A stretch of DNA of 64,000 bases from DAIDKA01 sp963708865 (GTDB lineage Bacteria; Pseudomonadota; Gammaproteobacteria; Steroidobacterales; Steroidobacteraceae). Positions 1 to 9,233 of the stretch are shown piece after piece. Every line of letters begins with the position of its first letter. The first letter of the stretch is position 1. Under the pieces are notes generated by a model, which searched no databases, had not been told where the DNA came from, and worked only from the letters and a program-made list of their open reading frames with translations. Both the position numbers and the translations under genes were made by a program. The stretch is from positions 186,001 to 250,000 of the forward strand of contig CAVPUC010000002.1 of NCBI GenBank assembly GCA_963708865.1, read 5' to 3'.

Positions 1-1727
1 GGAGGCGTTGTTGGAGTATGCCGCCACCCGCCACGTGACCCGCTTGATCGTCGGTTCCCCCAAGCGTCAGGGGTGGCGGGCACTGCTGCGCCGTTCCACG
101 GCGACCGAACTCGCACGGCGAGCCCGTGGCTTCGATGTCATCACGGTGGCGGCAACCGAAATGGCCTCACCCGACGCTGCGCGCGGTCGGCCGAGGTCCG
201 AGCGACTGGCGACGCCCGTGCGCTGGAGCCGCTATGGTTGGGCGCTCGCATTGACGATCGCCTGTAACCTCGTGGCGTTCGCCATGTATCCGCATCTGGA
301 TACCGTCAATCTGGTGATGGTGTACCTGCTCGGCGTCACCGTCGCCGGACTGCGGCTCGGGCGGGGGCCCTCGGTGCTCACGTCGATCTTGAGCGTCGGG
401 TCCTTTGATTTCTTTTTTGTGCCACCGCGGTTCAACTTTGCGGTCTCCGATGCGCAGTACCTGATCACCTTCGCGGTGATGCTGCTGATCTCCCTGGTCA
501 TTGCCACCCTCATGGCGAGCGTGCGCCAGCAGACCCGCGTCTCCGGAGCGCGCGAACGACGCACCTCACTTCTTTATGCGATGAGCCGGGAGTTGGCCGC
601 GACCCGCGGCACCGCGAACATGTGCCGGGTCGCGGTCCGGCACGTGGCCGAGGTGTTTCGCTGCCAGGCGGTGGTGCTGTTGCCCGATGCCACGGGCCGG
701 CTGCGCTTTCCCACCGATCCGCCGGGGGAGACCTCCTTGCGGGGAGCCGATCTGGCCGTGGCCCAGTGGGTGACGGACCATGGACGTCAGGCGGGACTGG
801 GCACCGACACGTTGCCCGGCGCACCCGCCGTGTACGTGCCGCTCGGCGATGCGCGCCGGCCGCTGGGGGTGCTGGCCGTGCTGCCCGAAAATCGTCGCCG
901 GGTGATGCTGCCGGAGCAGCGTCACCTGCTGGACACTTTCGCGGGACAGACCGGTCTGGCGCTGGAGCGTGCATTGCTGGCCGAGCAGGCGGAGTCCGCC
1001 CGGGTCTCGGCCGAAGGCGAGAGTTTGCGCAACACGCTGCTCGCTTCGATTTCCCACGATCTGCGCACGCCGCTTGCGGTCATGGCGGGCGCGGGCAGTA
1101 CGCTCGCCGAACATGGGGATGCACTGGATTCTGCCACCCGCGCCACGCTCGCGCGATCCATTGAAACCAAGGCGCGCGAGATGTCCGGGTTGATCTCCAA
1201 CGTCTTGGACCTGATGCGCTTTGAATCCGGGCAGATCCACCTTCGCAACGACTGGCAGACGCTCGATGAACTGGTGGAATCATCGCTGCGGCGGCTGGAG
1301 GAGCGCGTTGGCGCGCTACAGCGTCGAGCTGCGACTGCCGCCGGAGCTGCCTGCCGTCTACGTAGATGCCAGTCTCATCATCCAGGTGTTCACGAACCTG
1401 CTCGACAATATCGTGAAGTACACGCCGCCCGGTACGCATATCCAGATTTCCGCGGCGAGTGACGCCGGCGGCGCGGGCCGCGGGAGCACCTCGAGCGTGC
1501 GGGTCACGGTGGATGACGACGGTCCGGGACTGCCCGCAGGTGATCCGAGGCGATTGTTTGACAAATTTCAGCGCGGCACGGGGGAGGGCACCATCGTGGG
1601 CGTGGGGCTGGGCCTCGCCATCTGCCGGGCGATTGTCCGTGCCCACGGCGGGGAGATCGAGGCGCGTGCCCGACCGGGTGGCGGGACCCGCATCGAACTG
1701 ACGCTGCCGACGGCGCCGCCGGCATGA
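1..1727 (+). pseudogene. kdpD: KdpD-type osmosensitive K+ channel histidine kinase, 5' end outside window, one frameshift
   Basis: C-terminal part of KdpD, the membrane kinase that senses K+ limitation and phosphorylates KdpE. The visible protein starts at the end of the USP-like domain (RLIVGSPKRQGW), then a DUF4118 four-helix membrane block (about nt 240-540, including FDFFFVPPRFNF), a GAF-like segment, the HisKA H-box (SISHDLRTPLAVM, near nt 1045) and the ATPase (NLLDNIVKYTPPG; GVGLGLAICRAIV). The reading frame changes near nt 1300-1320, between LRRLEERVG and RYSVELRLPPELP, equivalent to one extra base. Everything on both sides matches the family, so this is either a sequencing indel or a recent lesion. 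Its stop overlaps the kdpE ATG (ATGA). Confidence 0.88.
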
Positions 1728-2426
1728 CCCAGGCCATGCACCAGATCCTGGTCATCGAGGATGACGCCGCCATTCGGCAAGTCCTGCAGGCGCTTGCTGG
1801 GGTCAGTGGGATTCCGCGTCATCGAGGCCGCCACGGCCGCGCGGGCCGATATCGAAGCGCGGGCCCATAAGCCCGATATGCTGCTGGTGGATCTGGGCCT
1901 TCCCGACGGTGATGGGCTGACCGTGATCCGTGGCGTGCGCAGCTGGTCGCCGGTACCGATCATCGTGCTCTCGGCGCGCACGATGGAGGAGCAGAAGATT
2001 GCCGCACTGGATGCCGGTGCGGACGACTACATCGCCAAACCGTTCAGCGCGGCGGAACTCCTGGCGCGGGTGCGCGCGGCGCTGCGGCGCAATGTGCGCG
2101 CCCACGATCAAAGTCCGCTGCTCGCCTTTGGCAGCATTAGCGTCGATCTGCACCGGCGCGAGGCCAGCGGCCCGGACGGTGCGGTGCACTTGACGCCGCT
2201 GGAGTTTCGGGTGCTGGAGTGCATGGCGCGGCACAGCGGCATGATCGTCATGCAGACCCAACTGATTCGTGAAGTCTGGGGGCCCGGCCATCTCGGGGAT
2301 TCCCGTAGCCTGCGTGTCTGCATCCGCAATCTGCGCGGCAAGCTTGAGCCGGCGCCCCATCGACCCCGCTACCTCGTCACCGAAGCCGGACTGGGCTATC
2401 GACTGCGGCAGGATGAGGGCGGCTGA
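1724..2426 (+). pseudogene. kdpE: KdpE-type response regulator, one frameshift near the N terminus
   Basis: OmpR-family response regulator that would activate kdpFABC. The ATG at 1724 overlaps the kdpD stop. The receiver begins HQILVIEDDAAIRQVLQ, then an extra base near 1797-1805 shifts the frame, and the protein resumes as LLGSVGFRVIEAATAA. The phospho-acceptor is in MLLVDLGLPDGDG, the conserved lysine in DDYIAKPFS, and the C-terminal winged helix runs from about nt 2110 (LTPLEFRVLECMARHSG; LRGKLEP...YLVTEAGLGYRL). Unless the indel is a sequence error, the receiver is disrupted within its first 30 residues. The neighbouring kdpD has the same kind of lesion. Confidence 0.88.
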
Positions 2427-2445
2427 AACGTGCGAGAATCGCACG

Positions 2446-2799
2446 ATGAAACACGTTGGCATCTGGGCGGTCCTGCTGGTCGCGGGCGGCATGGCCACGG
2501 CACAGGCACATTCGCACCTGCGCAGCTCGCTGCCCGCGGAGGGCAGCACCGTAAAGCCACCTCCCACGCAGGTGGTGCTTGCATTTTCGGAGGTCTCCCA
2601 GCTGGCGGCGCTAACGCTGACGCGGGGCACGGATCCCGCCATCAAGGTGGTGCCGCTGCCAGCGCAGCCGGCGCAGCAGCTGACCGTGATGCTGCCGAAG
2701 CTCAACGCCGGGGCCTGGACCCTGGCCTGGCGGGTCATCGGTGATGACGGGCATGTGACCCACGGAACGGTGCATTTCACGGTGGCGCCGGTCCCTTAG
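2446..2799 (+). CDS. copC: CopC-domain periplasmic copper-binding protein
   Basis: Small periplasmic copper carrier of about 117 residues. A signal peptide (MKHVGIWAVLLVAGGMATAQA) is followed by the CopC start AHSHLRSSLPAEGS, whose N-terminal histidine is the usual Cu(II) ligand, and by the beta-strand motif VVLAFSE. The C-terminal GDDGHVTHGTVHFTV is also typical. ATG 2446 is chosen because it begins the signal peptide. It lies 19 nt after kdpE and 16 nt before the copD-like gene, so copCD form a unit for copper delivery or import. Confidence 0.88.
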   Translation: MKHVGIWAVLLVAGGMATAQAHSHLRSSLPAEGSTVKPPPTQVVLAFSEVSQLAALTLTRGTDPAIKVVPLPAQPAQQLTVMLPKLNAGAWTLAWRVIGDDGHVTHGTVHFTVAPVP

Positions 2800-2815
2800 G
2801 CGGCTGCCTTTGGAA

Positions 2816-3637
2816 ATGACTGATTCGGTGGTCGTGCTGGTGCGGGCCCTGAGCTTCATCGCCATGTTCCAGGCGGCGGGCGCCGCATTGTTTCTGACCC
2901 TTTTCGGGGCGCACTTGCCGGTCGCGGCAGCCCCCATCGGACGTCTCGCGCGAATCGCCACGCTCGCCGCCGCGGCGCTGGTGATGACGCATTTCAGCCT
3001 CGAGGCGGCGGGCATGGAGCGGCTCGCCTGGCACGCCGCAGCCGGTACCGCGTTGTGTCTGCGCTTGGGCGGATTGCTGCTCGTCATGGTCGCGCTCTTC
3101 ACGGGCGGCCGGCTCGCAGCGGGTCTTTGCTGTGCAGGCGGTACCGTGCTGCTGGTGTGCGCTTTTGCCACGCTTGGACATACCGTCGATCACCCCCATC
3201 GGGGCGTGCTGGCCGCGTTGCTGGTGGCCCATCTGGTGAGCGTCACCTTCTGGTTTGGCGCGCTGTGGCCGCTGCGGCAGGCCGTGACGCTCGAGCCACC
3301 GGCGCGTGCGGCCGAAGTGCTCGAGCGGTTCTCCCGGATTGCCCTGCGGATGGTGCCGCTCCTGCTGCTCGCCGGCGTGGCCCTGGTTGTGCTGCTGGTA
3401 CCCGGCCTGTCGGTATTCGCGCAGCCGTACGGATGGCTGCTGCTGGCAAAGATGGTCGGCTTCAGCGCGCTCTTGGGATTTGGGGCACTGAACAAGCTGC
3501 GCTTGACCCCGGCGCTGCGGCAGAATATTGCCTCCGCCGTCGCGCGTCTGCGGCGCAGTCTCGCGATTGAATACGGCATCATGGGCACGGTACTGGCGAT
3601 CACGGCCGTAATGACGGGACTATACTCACCGGACTGA
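2816..3637 (+). CDS. copD: CopD-family copper resistance membrane protein
   Basis: Integral membrane protein of about 273 residues with roughly eight hydrophobic helices, partner of CopC. Histidine-containing loops such as LGHTVDHPHRGV and the helix HLVSVTFWFGALWPL match the CopD domain, in which membrane histidines handle copper. The end IEYGIMGTVLAITAVMTGLYSPD is also family-like. A TTG two codons upstream (2810) is a possible alternative start; ATG 2816 is preferred. It directly follows copC. Confidence 0.85.
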   Translation: MTDSVVVLVRALSFIAMFQAAGAALFLTLFGAHLPVAAAPIGRLARIATLAAAALVMTHFSLEAAGMERLAWHAAAGTALCLRLGGLLLVMVALFTGGRLAAGLCCAGGTVLLVCAFATLGHTVDHPHRGVLAALLVAHLVSVTFWFGALWPLRQAVTLEPPARAAEVLERFSRIALRMVPLLLLAGVALVVLLVPGLSVFAQPYGWLLLAKMVGFSALLGFGALNKLRLTPALRQNIASAVARLRRSLAIEYGIMGTVLAITAVMTGLYSPD

Positions 3638-3652
3638 AAAAGGGGGGAATGC

Positions 3653-4753
3653 GTGCGCACCGAAGCAGCCATATCGCGGGCCGGCGCGGCAGTGCCGGTC
3701 ATCGAGACGGTCGACCTTGAGGCGCCGCGCGCCGGTGAGGTGCTGATCCGCATGGTCGCAAGCGGTATCTGCCACACCGATCTGGGCGTGCATGCCGGGC
3801 GCGGGCCCGGAACACCGCTGCCGGCGGTGCTGGGACACGAGGGCGCCGGCGTGGTGCTCGAGACCGGTTCGGGCGTCACCCAGCTCGCGGTCGGCGATCA
3901 TGTCGTGCTGAGCGGCTCCTCCTGCGGCGTTTGCCCCAGCTGCCGGCGAAACTTTCCCAGCTATTGCCAAGAAGCGATGCCCCGAAACTTCGGCGGCCAG
4001 CGCATGGACGGCAGCAGCGCGCTCAGCCAGAACGGCACGCGCCTGGGCGGCCACTTCTTCGGTCAATCCTCTTTCGCTCGTCACTGCATCGCCAGCGAGC
4101 GCACCGCCGTGAAGGTACCCCGGGACCTGCCTCTGGAACTGCTGGGTCCCTTGGGCTGCGGCGTGATCACCGGTGCCGGTGCGGTGCTCTATTCGCTGGG
4201 CGTTGCGCCAGGTCAATCGGTCGCGATCTTCGGTACCGGCGGGGTGGGCTTGTCCGCCGTCATGGCGGCGCGCCTGGTCGGCGCGCGCGAGATCATCGCG
4301 GTCGATCGCATTGCATCGCGCCTGCGTCTGGCGCGTGAGCTCGGGGCTACCCATGCGCTCGATGCGGCAGCGCCGGATGTCGCGCAGCAGATCATCGAGA
4401 TCACCCGTGGGGTCGCGGATCGCATCCTCAACACGACGCGCGCGCCGGAGGTGTTCACCGTGGCCATGCAATGCCTGACCATGCAAGGGGTGGCGGGATT
4501 CGTCGCCGCGCCCGCGGCCCCTTGGCAACCGGCCATGTTTCCCATGCTCGCCGGGGGGCGACGCCTGCAGGGTATTCTGGGCGGCGATGCTGCGCCCCAA
4601 GTCGTCATCCCGGTGCTGATCGACTATTACAGTCAGGGCCGGTTGCCGTTTGACCGGCTGCTGCAGTTCTATTCGTTCGCCGACATCGGCGCAGCGTTTA
4701 ACGACATGGAGCACGGCGAGGTCATCAAGCCGGTGCTGCGGATGGCGGCCTGA
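3653..4753 (+). CDS. Zinc-dependent alcohol dehydrogenase (aryl-alcohol type)
   Basis: Medium-chain NAD(P)-dependent alcohol dehydrogenase of 366 residues with a GTG start. Catalytic zinc ligands are in SGICHTDLGVH and GHEGAG; the structural zinc cysteines are in CGVCPSCRRNFPSYC; the Rossmann motif is GTGGVGLSAVM. The segment CGVITGAGAVLYSL resembles the aryl/benzyl-alcohol branch. The C-terminal GRLPFDRLLQFYSFADIG, which usually contacts the neighbouring subunit, is complete. The next large gene is an aromatic-acid-type MFS transporter, so use on aromatic alcohols is plausible but unproven. Confidence 0.88.
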   Translation: MRTEAAISRAGAAVPVIETVDLEAPRAGEVLIRMVASGICHTDLGVHAGRGPGTPLPAVLGHEGAGVVLETGSGVTQLAVGDHVVLSGSSCGVCPSCRRNFPSYCQEAMPRNFGGQRMDGSSALSQNGTRLGGHFFGQSSFARHCIASERTAVKVPRDLPLELLGPLGCGVITGAGAVLYSLGVAPGQSVAIFGTGGVGLSAVMAARLVGAREIIAVDRIASRLRLARELGATHALDAAAPDVAQQIIEITRGVADRILNTTRAPEVFTVAMQCLTMQGVAGFVAAPAAPWQPAMFPMLAGGRRLQGILGGDAAPQVVIPVLIDYYSQGRLPFDRLLQFYSFADIGAAFNDMEHGEVIKPVLRMAA

Positions 4754-4866
4754 GGTGCCGACCCGGTGCCAGGGTTTAACGGAAATGCGTCGGGTTTTCG
4801 CGACGGCGGGCGGGGTCAAAAGCGGACCGCCGCCCCTGTATGCTGGCGTGCTTGAGGCTGCTTCCC

Positions 4867-5256
4867 GTGAGTGATCCTGAGATGAAGTGGTTCTGGAGCC
4901 CCCGCACAAAACCAGCCAGCGTGTCAGTCCGCCGCCTCACGGCGGCGGTGGCTGATCCGGCGAAGTTCGCTCAATTATTGGGCGAGTTGCCCGAATCCGA
5001 GGACTTGCGCCCGCGCCTGGCCACCAATTTCTATGCGCGCGCCTGGGATGCGGCCATTGAACGCGACCTGTGGATCGTGAGTGACGGCATTCAGGTCGAT
5101 TGCTATGTGCTCGGGGGCCTGACACTTGAGCAGGCGGCGACGGTGCGGGTGCGCTGGGATGCGAAGCGGCGCGAGCCTGCGGCGCTGTCGCTGGAAGGGC
5201 TGGGCGACATCGTGGCCAAGGTCATCGAGGGCAGCGTGACGCTCGAGGAAGACTAG
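4867..5256 (+). CDS. Hypothetical protein
   Basis: About 129 residues, family not recognised. No signal peptide or membrane helix is visible; the protein is acidic with a mixed alpha/beta composition (RPRLATNFYARAWDAAIERDLWIVSDGIQVDCYVLGGL). Two starts are possible, GTG 4867 with an upstream GAGG, or ATG 4882 (MKWFWSPR). It lies between the alcohol dehydrogenase and the MFS gene on the same strand. Confidence 0.5.
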   Translation: MSDPEMKWFWSPRTKPASVSVRRLTAAVADPAKFAQLLGELPESEDLRPRLATNFYARAWDAAIERDLWIVSDGIQVDCYVLGGLTLEQAATVRVRWDAKRREPAALSLEGLGDIVAKVIEGSVTLEED

Positions 5257-5338
5257 CCATCGCGTGCGCCCGGGCTTTGGCATAATGGCGCATCGCGCCA
5301 CAGAAGCGCGCCGGTCGCCGGGCCAATCAGGGGGCGCA

Positions 5339-6702
5339 GTGGGTCAGACCATCCGGATCGATGATCTTGTGGATGGCCAGAAGTTTCGCGGGTTCAATTT
5401 CAACCTGCTGTTCTGGTCATTCCTCGCCATGTTTGCCGATGGCTATGACATCAGCGTGATGCCGTTCGCCATGCCCACACTGTCAAAACTATGGCATGTG
5501 GATGCGGGCTACCAGGGCTACGCGCTCACCGCGAGCCTCATTGGCGTGCTCGCGGGCTCGCCGCTGCTGGGTTATGTCGGTGACCGGTATGGCCGCAAGG
5601 CGGCCATTCTGCTGGGCAGCGTCATTTATGGCGTGACCACCCTGGCGGTGATCTGGCAGCACGGTTATTGGGCGACCATCGCGCTGCGCTTCTGCACCGG
5701 CATCGGCATCGGCGGGCTGATGCCCAATACCATCGCCCTGAACTCCGAACTTTCGCCCCGGCGGCTGCGGGCGACGCTCGTGGTGTTGATGTTCACGGGC
5801 ATTACCCTCGGCAGCAGCGCGCCGGGGTTCATCGCCGCCTGGATGCTGCCCACCTTTGGCTGGACGATGCTGTTCCTGGTGGGCGGCATGGTGCCGCTGC
5901 TGGTGGCCGGCATGTCTGTACTTTGTGTTGCCGGAGTCGGTGAAGTTCCTCGGCGGCCGACACGAGCGGCGCGTTGAGCTCCTCGACACCGCGCGGCGCA
6001 TGCGTCCGGATCTCGCGCTGGGCGATGACACGCAGTTCGAGTCTGCCGGTTCGCAAGCCTTCGGGCCGGGCGTTGCTGGGCATTGCCGAGGTATTCGGCC
6101 CTGGATTCACTGCGATCACACCCCTGCTGTGGGTGTGTTTTGTTACGACCCTGATGGCCAATTACTTCTTGAATTCCTGGTTGCCGACGCTGTTCAGCAA
6201 CGTCGGTCTGACGCCGGAGAAGGCGGCCCTGGCATCGAGCCTCTATCACATCGGTGGCACCGTTGGCGGGCTCTTGATCAGCGTGCTGCTGGACCGGTTC
6301 GGCTTCGTGGTCATCGCCGTGCTGTTCGTCCTGGCGGCCCCCGCGATTGCGGCCATCGGCGGCAGCGGTGCGTCCTTTGCGGCGCTGGCACCGCTCGCGA
6401 CCATCGCGGGCCTGTGCGTGCTGGGTGCGCAATTTGGCAATAACGCCGCCGCGGGTCTGCTGTATCCCACGCAGTTTCGCTCCAAAGGGGTGGGTTGGGC
6501 GCTGGCCATCGGTCGCTTCGGCGCCATCGTCGGCCCGTTAGTGGGCGGACATCTGATCAAAATGCACTTGCCCATGCGGCAGCTGTTTCTGGCCGCCGCG
6601 GCTCCCATGTTGATCGGCGCGGTGGCCGCAGTGGTGCTGGTGCGGCTGTGCTATGTGCGGCTGGGCATGCTGCGATTGGGTGATATACCGCTGCAGCGTT
6701 AG
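5339..6702 (+). pseudogene. MFS transporter, aromatic acid:H+ symporter type, two frameshifts
   Basis: Twelve-helix major facilitator resembling the AAHS family (4-hydroxybenzoate and related acids). Family features are the N-terminal FADGYDISVMPFAMPTL, the loop 2-3 motif GYVGDRYGRKAAILLG and the GIGIGGLMPNTIAL helix. The frame changes near 5920, passing to FVLPESVKFLGG, and again near 6040, passing to RALLGIAEVFGPGF. The C-terminal half is then intact to 6702. GTG 5339 follows an AGGGGG ribosome site. Its 3' end overlaps the convergent peroxiredoxin by 4 nt. Confidence 0.82.
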
Positions 6703-7154
6703 CGTTGTGCGGCCGTCGCGGCCTTGCGGAAGAATGCCTGGTGGCGACCAATCCGCAGATCCGCCAGCACGGCATCGACAATCAGACCCGAAGTGTCGAT
6801 CAGGAAACTGGCGCGGCGCACACCCAGCCCCAGCGGGCCCACCACGTCATACGCACGAGCCAAGGTCTTGTTCGGGTCACACAGCAGCGTGAAGGGCAGG
6901 GCGTACTTCGCGGCGAAGGCCGCGTGACTTTGGGCATTCTGCGGACTCACGCCCGCCACTGAAACCCCGGCCGCTGATAGCTGCGAGTGCAGGTCGCGCA
7001 GTGCGCACGCCTCCCGGGTGCACGCGGCGGTGAAATCTGCCGGGTAGAAGTACAGGATCAGCGGCCCGGTGCGCAGCAGATCCGTGAGCGCAACCGGCAG
7101 ACCATGCTGATTCTGAGCCGTGAAGTCCGGCGCGCGGTTGCCTGCTGCGAGCAT
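6699..7154 (-). CDS. Bcp-type thiol peroxiredoxin
   Basis: AhpC/TSA-family peroxidase of 151 residues that reduces hydroperoxides. The peroxidatic cysteine (about residue 45) is in DFTAACTREAC, with a second cysteine five residues on, the C-x4-C arrangement of atypical 2-Cys Bcp proteins. The fold is complete: GNRAPDFTAQNQHG at the start, GVSPQNAQSHAAFAAKY and FLIDTSGLIVDAV later. It is cytoplasmic and stands alone, convergent with the MFS gene. Confidence 0.88.
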   Translation of the reverse strand: MLAAGNRAPDFTAQNQHGLPVALTDLLRTGPLILYFYPADFTAACTREACALRDLHSQLSAAGVSVAGVSPQNAQSHAAFAAKYALPFTLLCDPNKTLARAYDVVGPLGLGVRRASFLIDTSGLIVDAVLADLRIGRHQAFFRKAATAAQR

Positions 7155-7172
7155 CGAGCCAGTTTACGGGAT

Positions 7173-7200
7173 TTGCCATCCCGGGTACGGGTGCTAGAAT
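7173..7200 (+). promoter_or_regulatory. Sigma70-like promoter of the tRNA gene
   Basis: TTGCCA (7173-7178) and TAGAAT (7195-7200) are separated by 16 nt and sit about 56 nt before the tRNA. They are the only convincing -35/-10 pair in the gap between the divergent peroxiredoxin and the tRNA. Confidence 0.55.
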
Positions 7201-7256
7201 CGCCCGCTCTTTTGGGACCGATAGCCACCTGGCTCGAAGGCTCCTGGCGAACACGT

Positions 7257-7332
<76 letters not shown>

Positions 7333-7504
7333 TTTACCTGTCCAAGCGCGTCCACAGCGCCATGGCCGTCGCATATTTTATTGGCAATTCAGCCAGTTAG
7401 CGTCCATTTCACACAAACATGTCCGGGGCGTCCAAGGCCAGCCAGATTTTGCTCGGGTGGTTTTTGGGGGCAGGATGTGTTCAAGGAGTGACCATACCCC
7501 CAAA

Positions 7505-7908
7505 TCCATCCACTAACCGATACCGAAGTAGGATTCTCGATAGGCCTACAAGCTCACAGAGGAGCGAGGGCTGTACTGCGGGTGAATCCCAGCGGTAGCC
7601 GCCTGTGGCGCTTCAAGTACCGGATTTCGGGCATCGAGAAGTTGCTGTCTTTGGGTAGTTATCCGGACAGCTCGCTGCAGAAGGCCCGGGCAAAAAGAGA
7701 CGCTTCAAGGACGTTGCTGGCGGATGGCGGAGATCCTGGTGCCAAGCGCAAGGCCGAGAAGTTTGCTCAGACTGCCACCTTTCCTCTTGTCCATTGCCAC
7801 GGGAAGAGCTAGCCGCGATGTTAGCGCCGACCTGAAGGGAGCCTGGCTCCGAAAGGAACGGTCAGCTATGCGGCCATCACCGATCCGCGCGGGGTCGGTG
7901 CTCCGGAC
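7505..7908 (+). pseudogene. P4-type tyrosine integrase, fragments
   Basis: Decayed integrase. The N-terminal DUF4102/arm-binding domain is visible at about 7505-7770: PLTDTEVG, then YKLTEERGLYL in another frame, then VNPSGSRLWRFKYR and KLLSLGSYPDSSLQKARAKR. A second piece at about 7790-7905 carries IATGRASRDVSADLKGA and, after another frame change, SYAAITDPRGVGAP, both typical of the core of P4-family integrases. The remaining middle and the catalytic R-H-R-Y region are missing. The second fragment runs straight into the antitoxin gene. Confidence 0.72.
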
Positions 7909-7916
7909 CGGATGAC

Positions 7917-8105
7917 TTGGATAAGGCTCTCGAACGGCAAAGCGCCGCGCTCGGAATATCCAAAAGTGATCTTGCGCGAGAGGCGCTTAAGCGATATCTG
8001 CGGGTCGCAGAATTTCGCACACTGCGGTCCAAATTGGTCGCCCGCGCACAGGCCGGTGGAATCAACACCGATGATGATGTATTCGAGGTCTTACAGAAGA
8101 GGTGA
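7917..8105 (+). CDS. Ribbon-helix-helix type antitoxin, N terminus apparently shortened
   Basis: Antitoxin partner of the PIN toxin that follows: LERQSAALGISKSDLAREALKRYL is the RHH helix pair, and the C terminus (GINTDDDVFEVLQKR) would wrap the toxin. The only in-frame start is TTG 7917. The beta strand that normally precedes PDDLDKAL is not encoded; the codons GPDDL are present but lead directly into integrase sequence. DNA binding may therefore be impaired. Its TGA overlaps the toxin GTG. Confidence 0.65.
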   Translation: MDKALERQSAALGISKSDLAREALKRYLRVAEFRTLRSKLVARAQAGGINTDDDVFEVLQKR

Positions 8106-8500
8106 GGATTGTGCTTGATTCTTCGGTGCTGATCGCGGCACATATCAGCCGCGCCGGCGTGTGCGCCGAGTTGCTCGAAGATCTGCTATTGCACCATGAG
8201 CTTGTGACTTCCGAATTCATACTCGGGGAAGTGGCACGAAAGCTGGTGGAGAAATTCCGCTTCCCAATGCGTGAGGCTGTCCAGGTCGCCGCATTTCTTC
8301 GCCGCGCGGCCGTGGTTGTTGAGCCGGCTGATTTGCCGTCAGACATGTGTCGGGATCATACGGATATACCCATCTTGGGTACCGCAGTCGGCGGCGACTG
8401 TGCACTGCTAATCAGTGTTGATCGTGATTTGCTCGAGATGCATCGCATCAATGAGATGCCGATCATTCGACCGGGGGACTATTGGCGGCGCACAACCTAG
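8102..8500 (+). CDS. PIN-domain ribonuclease toxin
   Basis: PIN-family endoribonuclease of 132 residues. Acidic active-site residues are visible in MRIVLDSSVLIAAH, SEFILGEVARKLVEKF, RDHTDIPILGTAVGGDCALLISVDRDLLE. The GTG start overlaps the antitoxin stop (GTGA), the usual arrangement of such modules. It is the only apparently intact protein left inside the element. Confidence 0.85.
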   Translation: MRIVLDSSVLIAAHISRAGVCAELLEDLLLHHELVTSEFILGEVARKLVEKFRFPMREAVQVAAFLRRAAVVVEPADLPSDMCRDHTDIPILGTAVGGDCALLISVDRDLLEMHRINEMPIIRPGDYWRRTT

Positions 8501-8528
8501 AGTGCGTTAGTCACGACTGAGACCTGGG

Positions 8529-8544
8529 GTTCGGGCACCCGAAC
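8529..8544. repeat. Inverted repeat after the PIN toxin gene
   Basis: GTTCGGG-CA-CCCGAAC, 7-bp perfect arms, 28 nt after the toxin stop. It has no T-run, so a terminator or protein site are both possible. Confidence 0.4.
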
Positions 8545-8749
8545 GTTCCTCTGGTAGGTCTTTCTGTTAGTCAAGATGACCTGTGTCAAACTCCGGCGCA
8601 CCTCCCGAAAAGGCAAGATTCGCCATCGCAGAGGATCGAATCCTCACCCTTTTTAAGCCATGCTTTTGTGAGGGGTACCTGGTGCGGGTACAGACCAAAT
8701 TCGAGGATATTGTCCTTTTTATAATCAGCGGCTTACGGGACTTATCCGA

Positions 8750-8763
8750 CCCCTTCCGCTCCA
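8750..8763 (+). repeat. Right attachment repeat
   Basis: Exact copy of CCCCTTCCGCTCCA from the tRNA-Ala 3' end, 1434 bp downstream and in direct orientation. It is followed by AAATCC instead of the tRNA CCA and marks the likely far end of the inserted element. Confidence 0.75.
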
Positions 8764-8947
8764 AATCCTAAATGAAAACCAAGTATTGCGGAATGATCTT
8801 CCTTTGGAAAATAAAGGCGGCATCGCCAGTCCTGTGGGCCGGATGCGAGGGCGCGAACACGCATGAAAATTGGCACCTCCCGATTTTGCGCAGCACTTTC
8901 GCCGGTTGGAACTCGCCCTTCGCTCAGCTTGTCTCCGCTGATGAACT

Positions 8948-8963
8948 GGACTAAACTTAGTCC
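8948..8963. promoter_or_regulatory. Palindromic operator candidate of the phd-like antitoxin
   Basis: GGACTAA-AC-TTAGTCC, a perfect 7-bp dyad 28 nt before the antitoxin ATG. Phd-family antitoxins repress their own operon through such dyads, so this is the likely autoregulatory site. Confidence 0.5.
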
Positions 8964-8991
8964 ACAAGCGGAGAACTCTCTGGGGCGAGCG

Positions 8992-9231
8992 ATGACCAAA
9001 TCCATCAATATTCATGAAGCCAAGACCCACCTTTCGCGCCTCGTGGAACAGGCAGCGGCCGGTAGGGAGTTCGTCATTGCCAAGGCCGGTAAACCCCTCG
9101 CGCGGCTCGTGCCCTTGGCTATGCCGGTGCAAACCAAGAATTTGGGCCTGCTCAAGGGAAAGTTCAAAGTGCCGGACAATTTCAATGCGCCGTTGGATGA
9201 TGCGACGCTGGGGCTGTTCGAGCGTGAGTAG
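8992..9231 (+). CDS. Phd/YefM-family antitoxin
   Basis: Antitoxin of 79 residues. The N-terminal fold SINIHEAKTHLSRLVEQAAAGREFVIAKAGKPLARLVPL is characteristic of Phd/YefM; the C terminus (KFKVPDNFNAPLDDATLGLFERE) is the toxin-neutralising tail. ATG 8992 begins the domain. It is 2 nt from the toxin gene and has its own dyad upstream. It lies just outside the tRNA-bounded element. Confidence 0.88.
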   Translation: MTKSINIHEAKTHLSRLVEQAAAGREFVIAKAGKPLARLVPLAMPVQTKNLGLLKGKFKVPDNFNAPLDDATLGLFERE

Positions 9232-9233
9232 CC

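Noticed and set aside
3626..4909. 427-codon open frame on the minus strand
   Set aside because: It lies antisense to the intact alcohol dehydrogenase, has no recognisable domain and shows the R/H-rich composition of a shadow frame in GC-rich DNA.
8583..8771. 62-codon open frame inside the tRNA-linked element
   Set aside because: No domain, no ribosome site, and its end is the attachment repeat.
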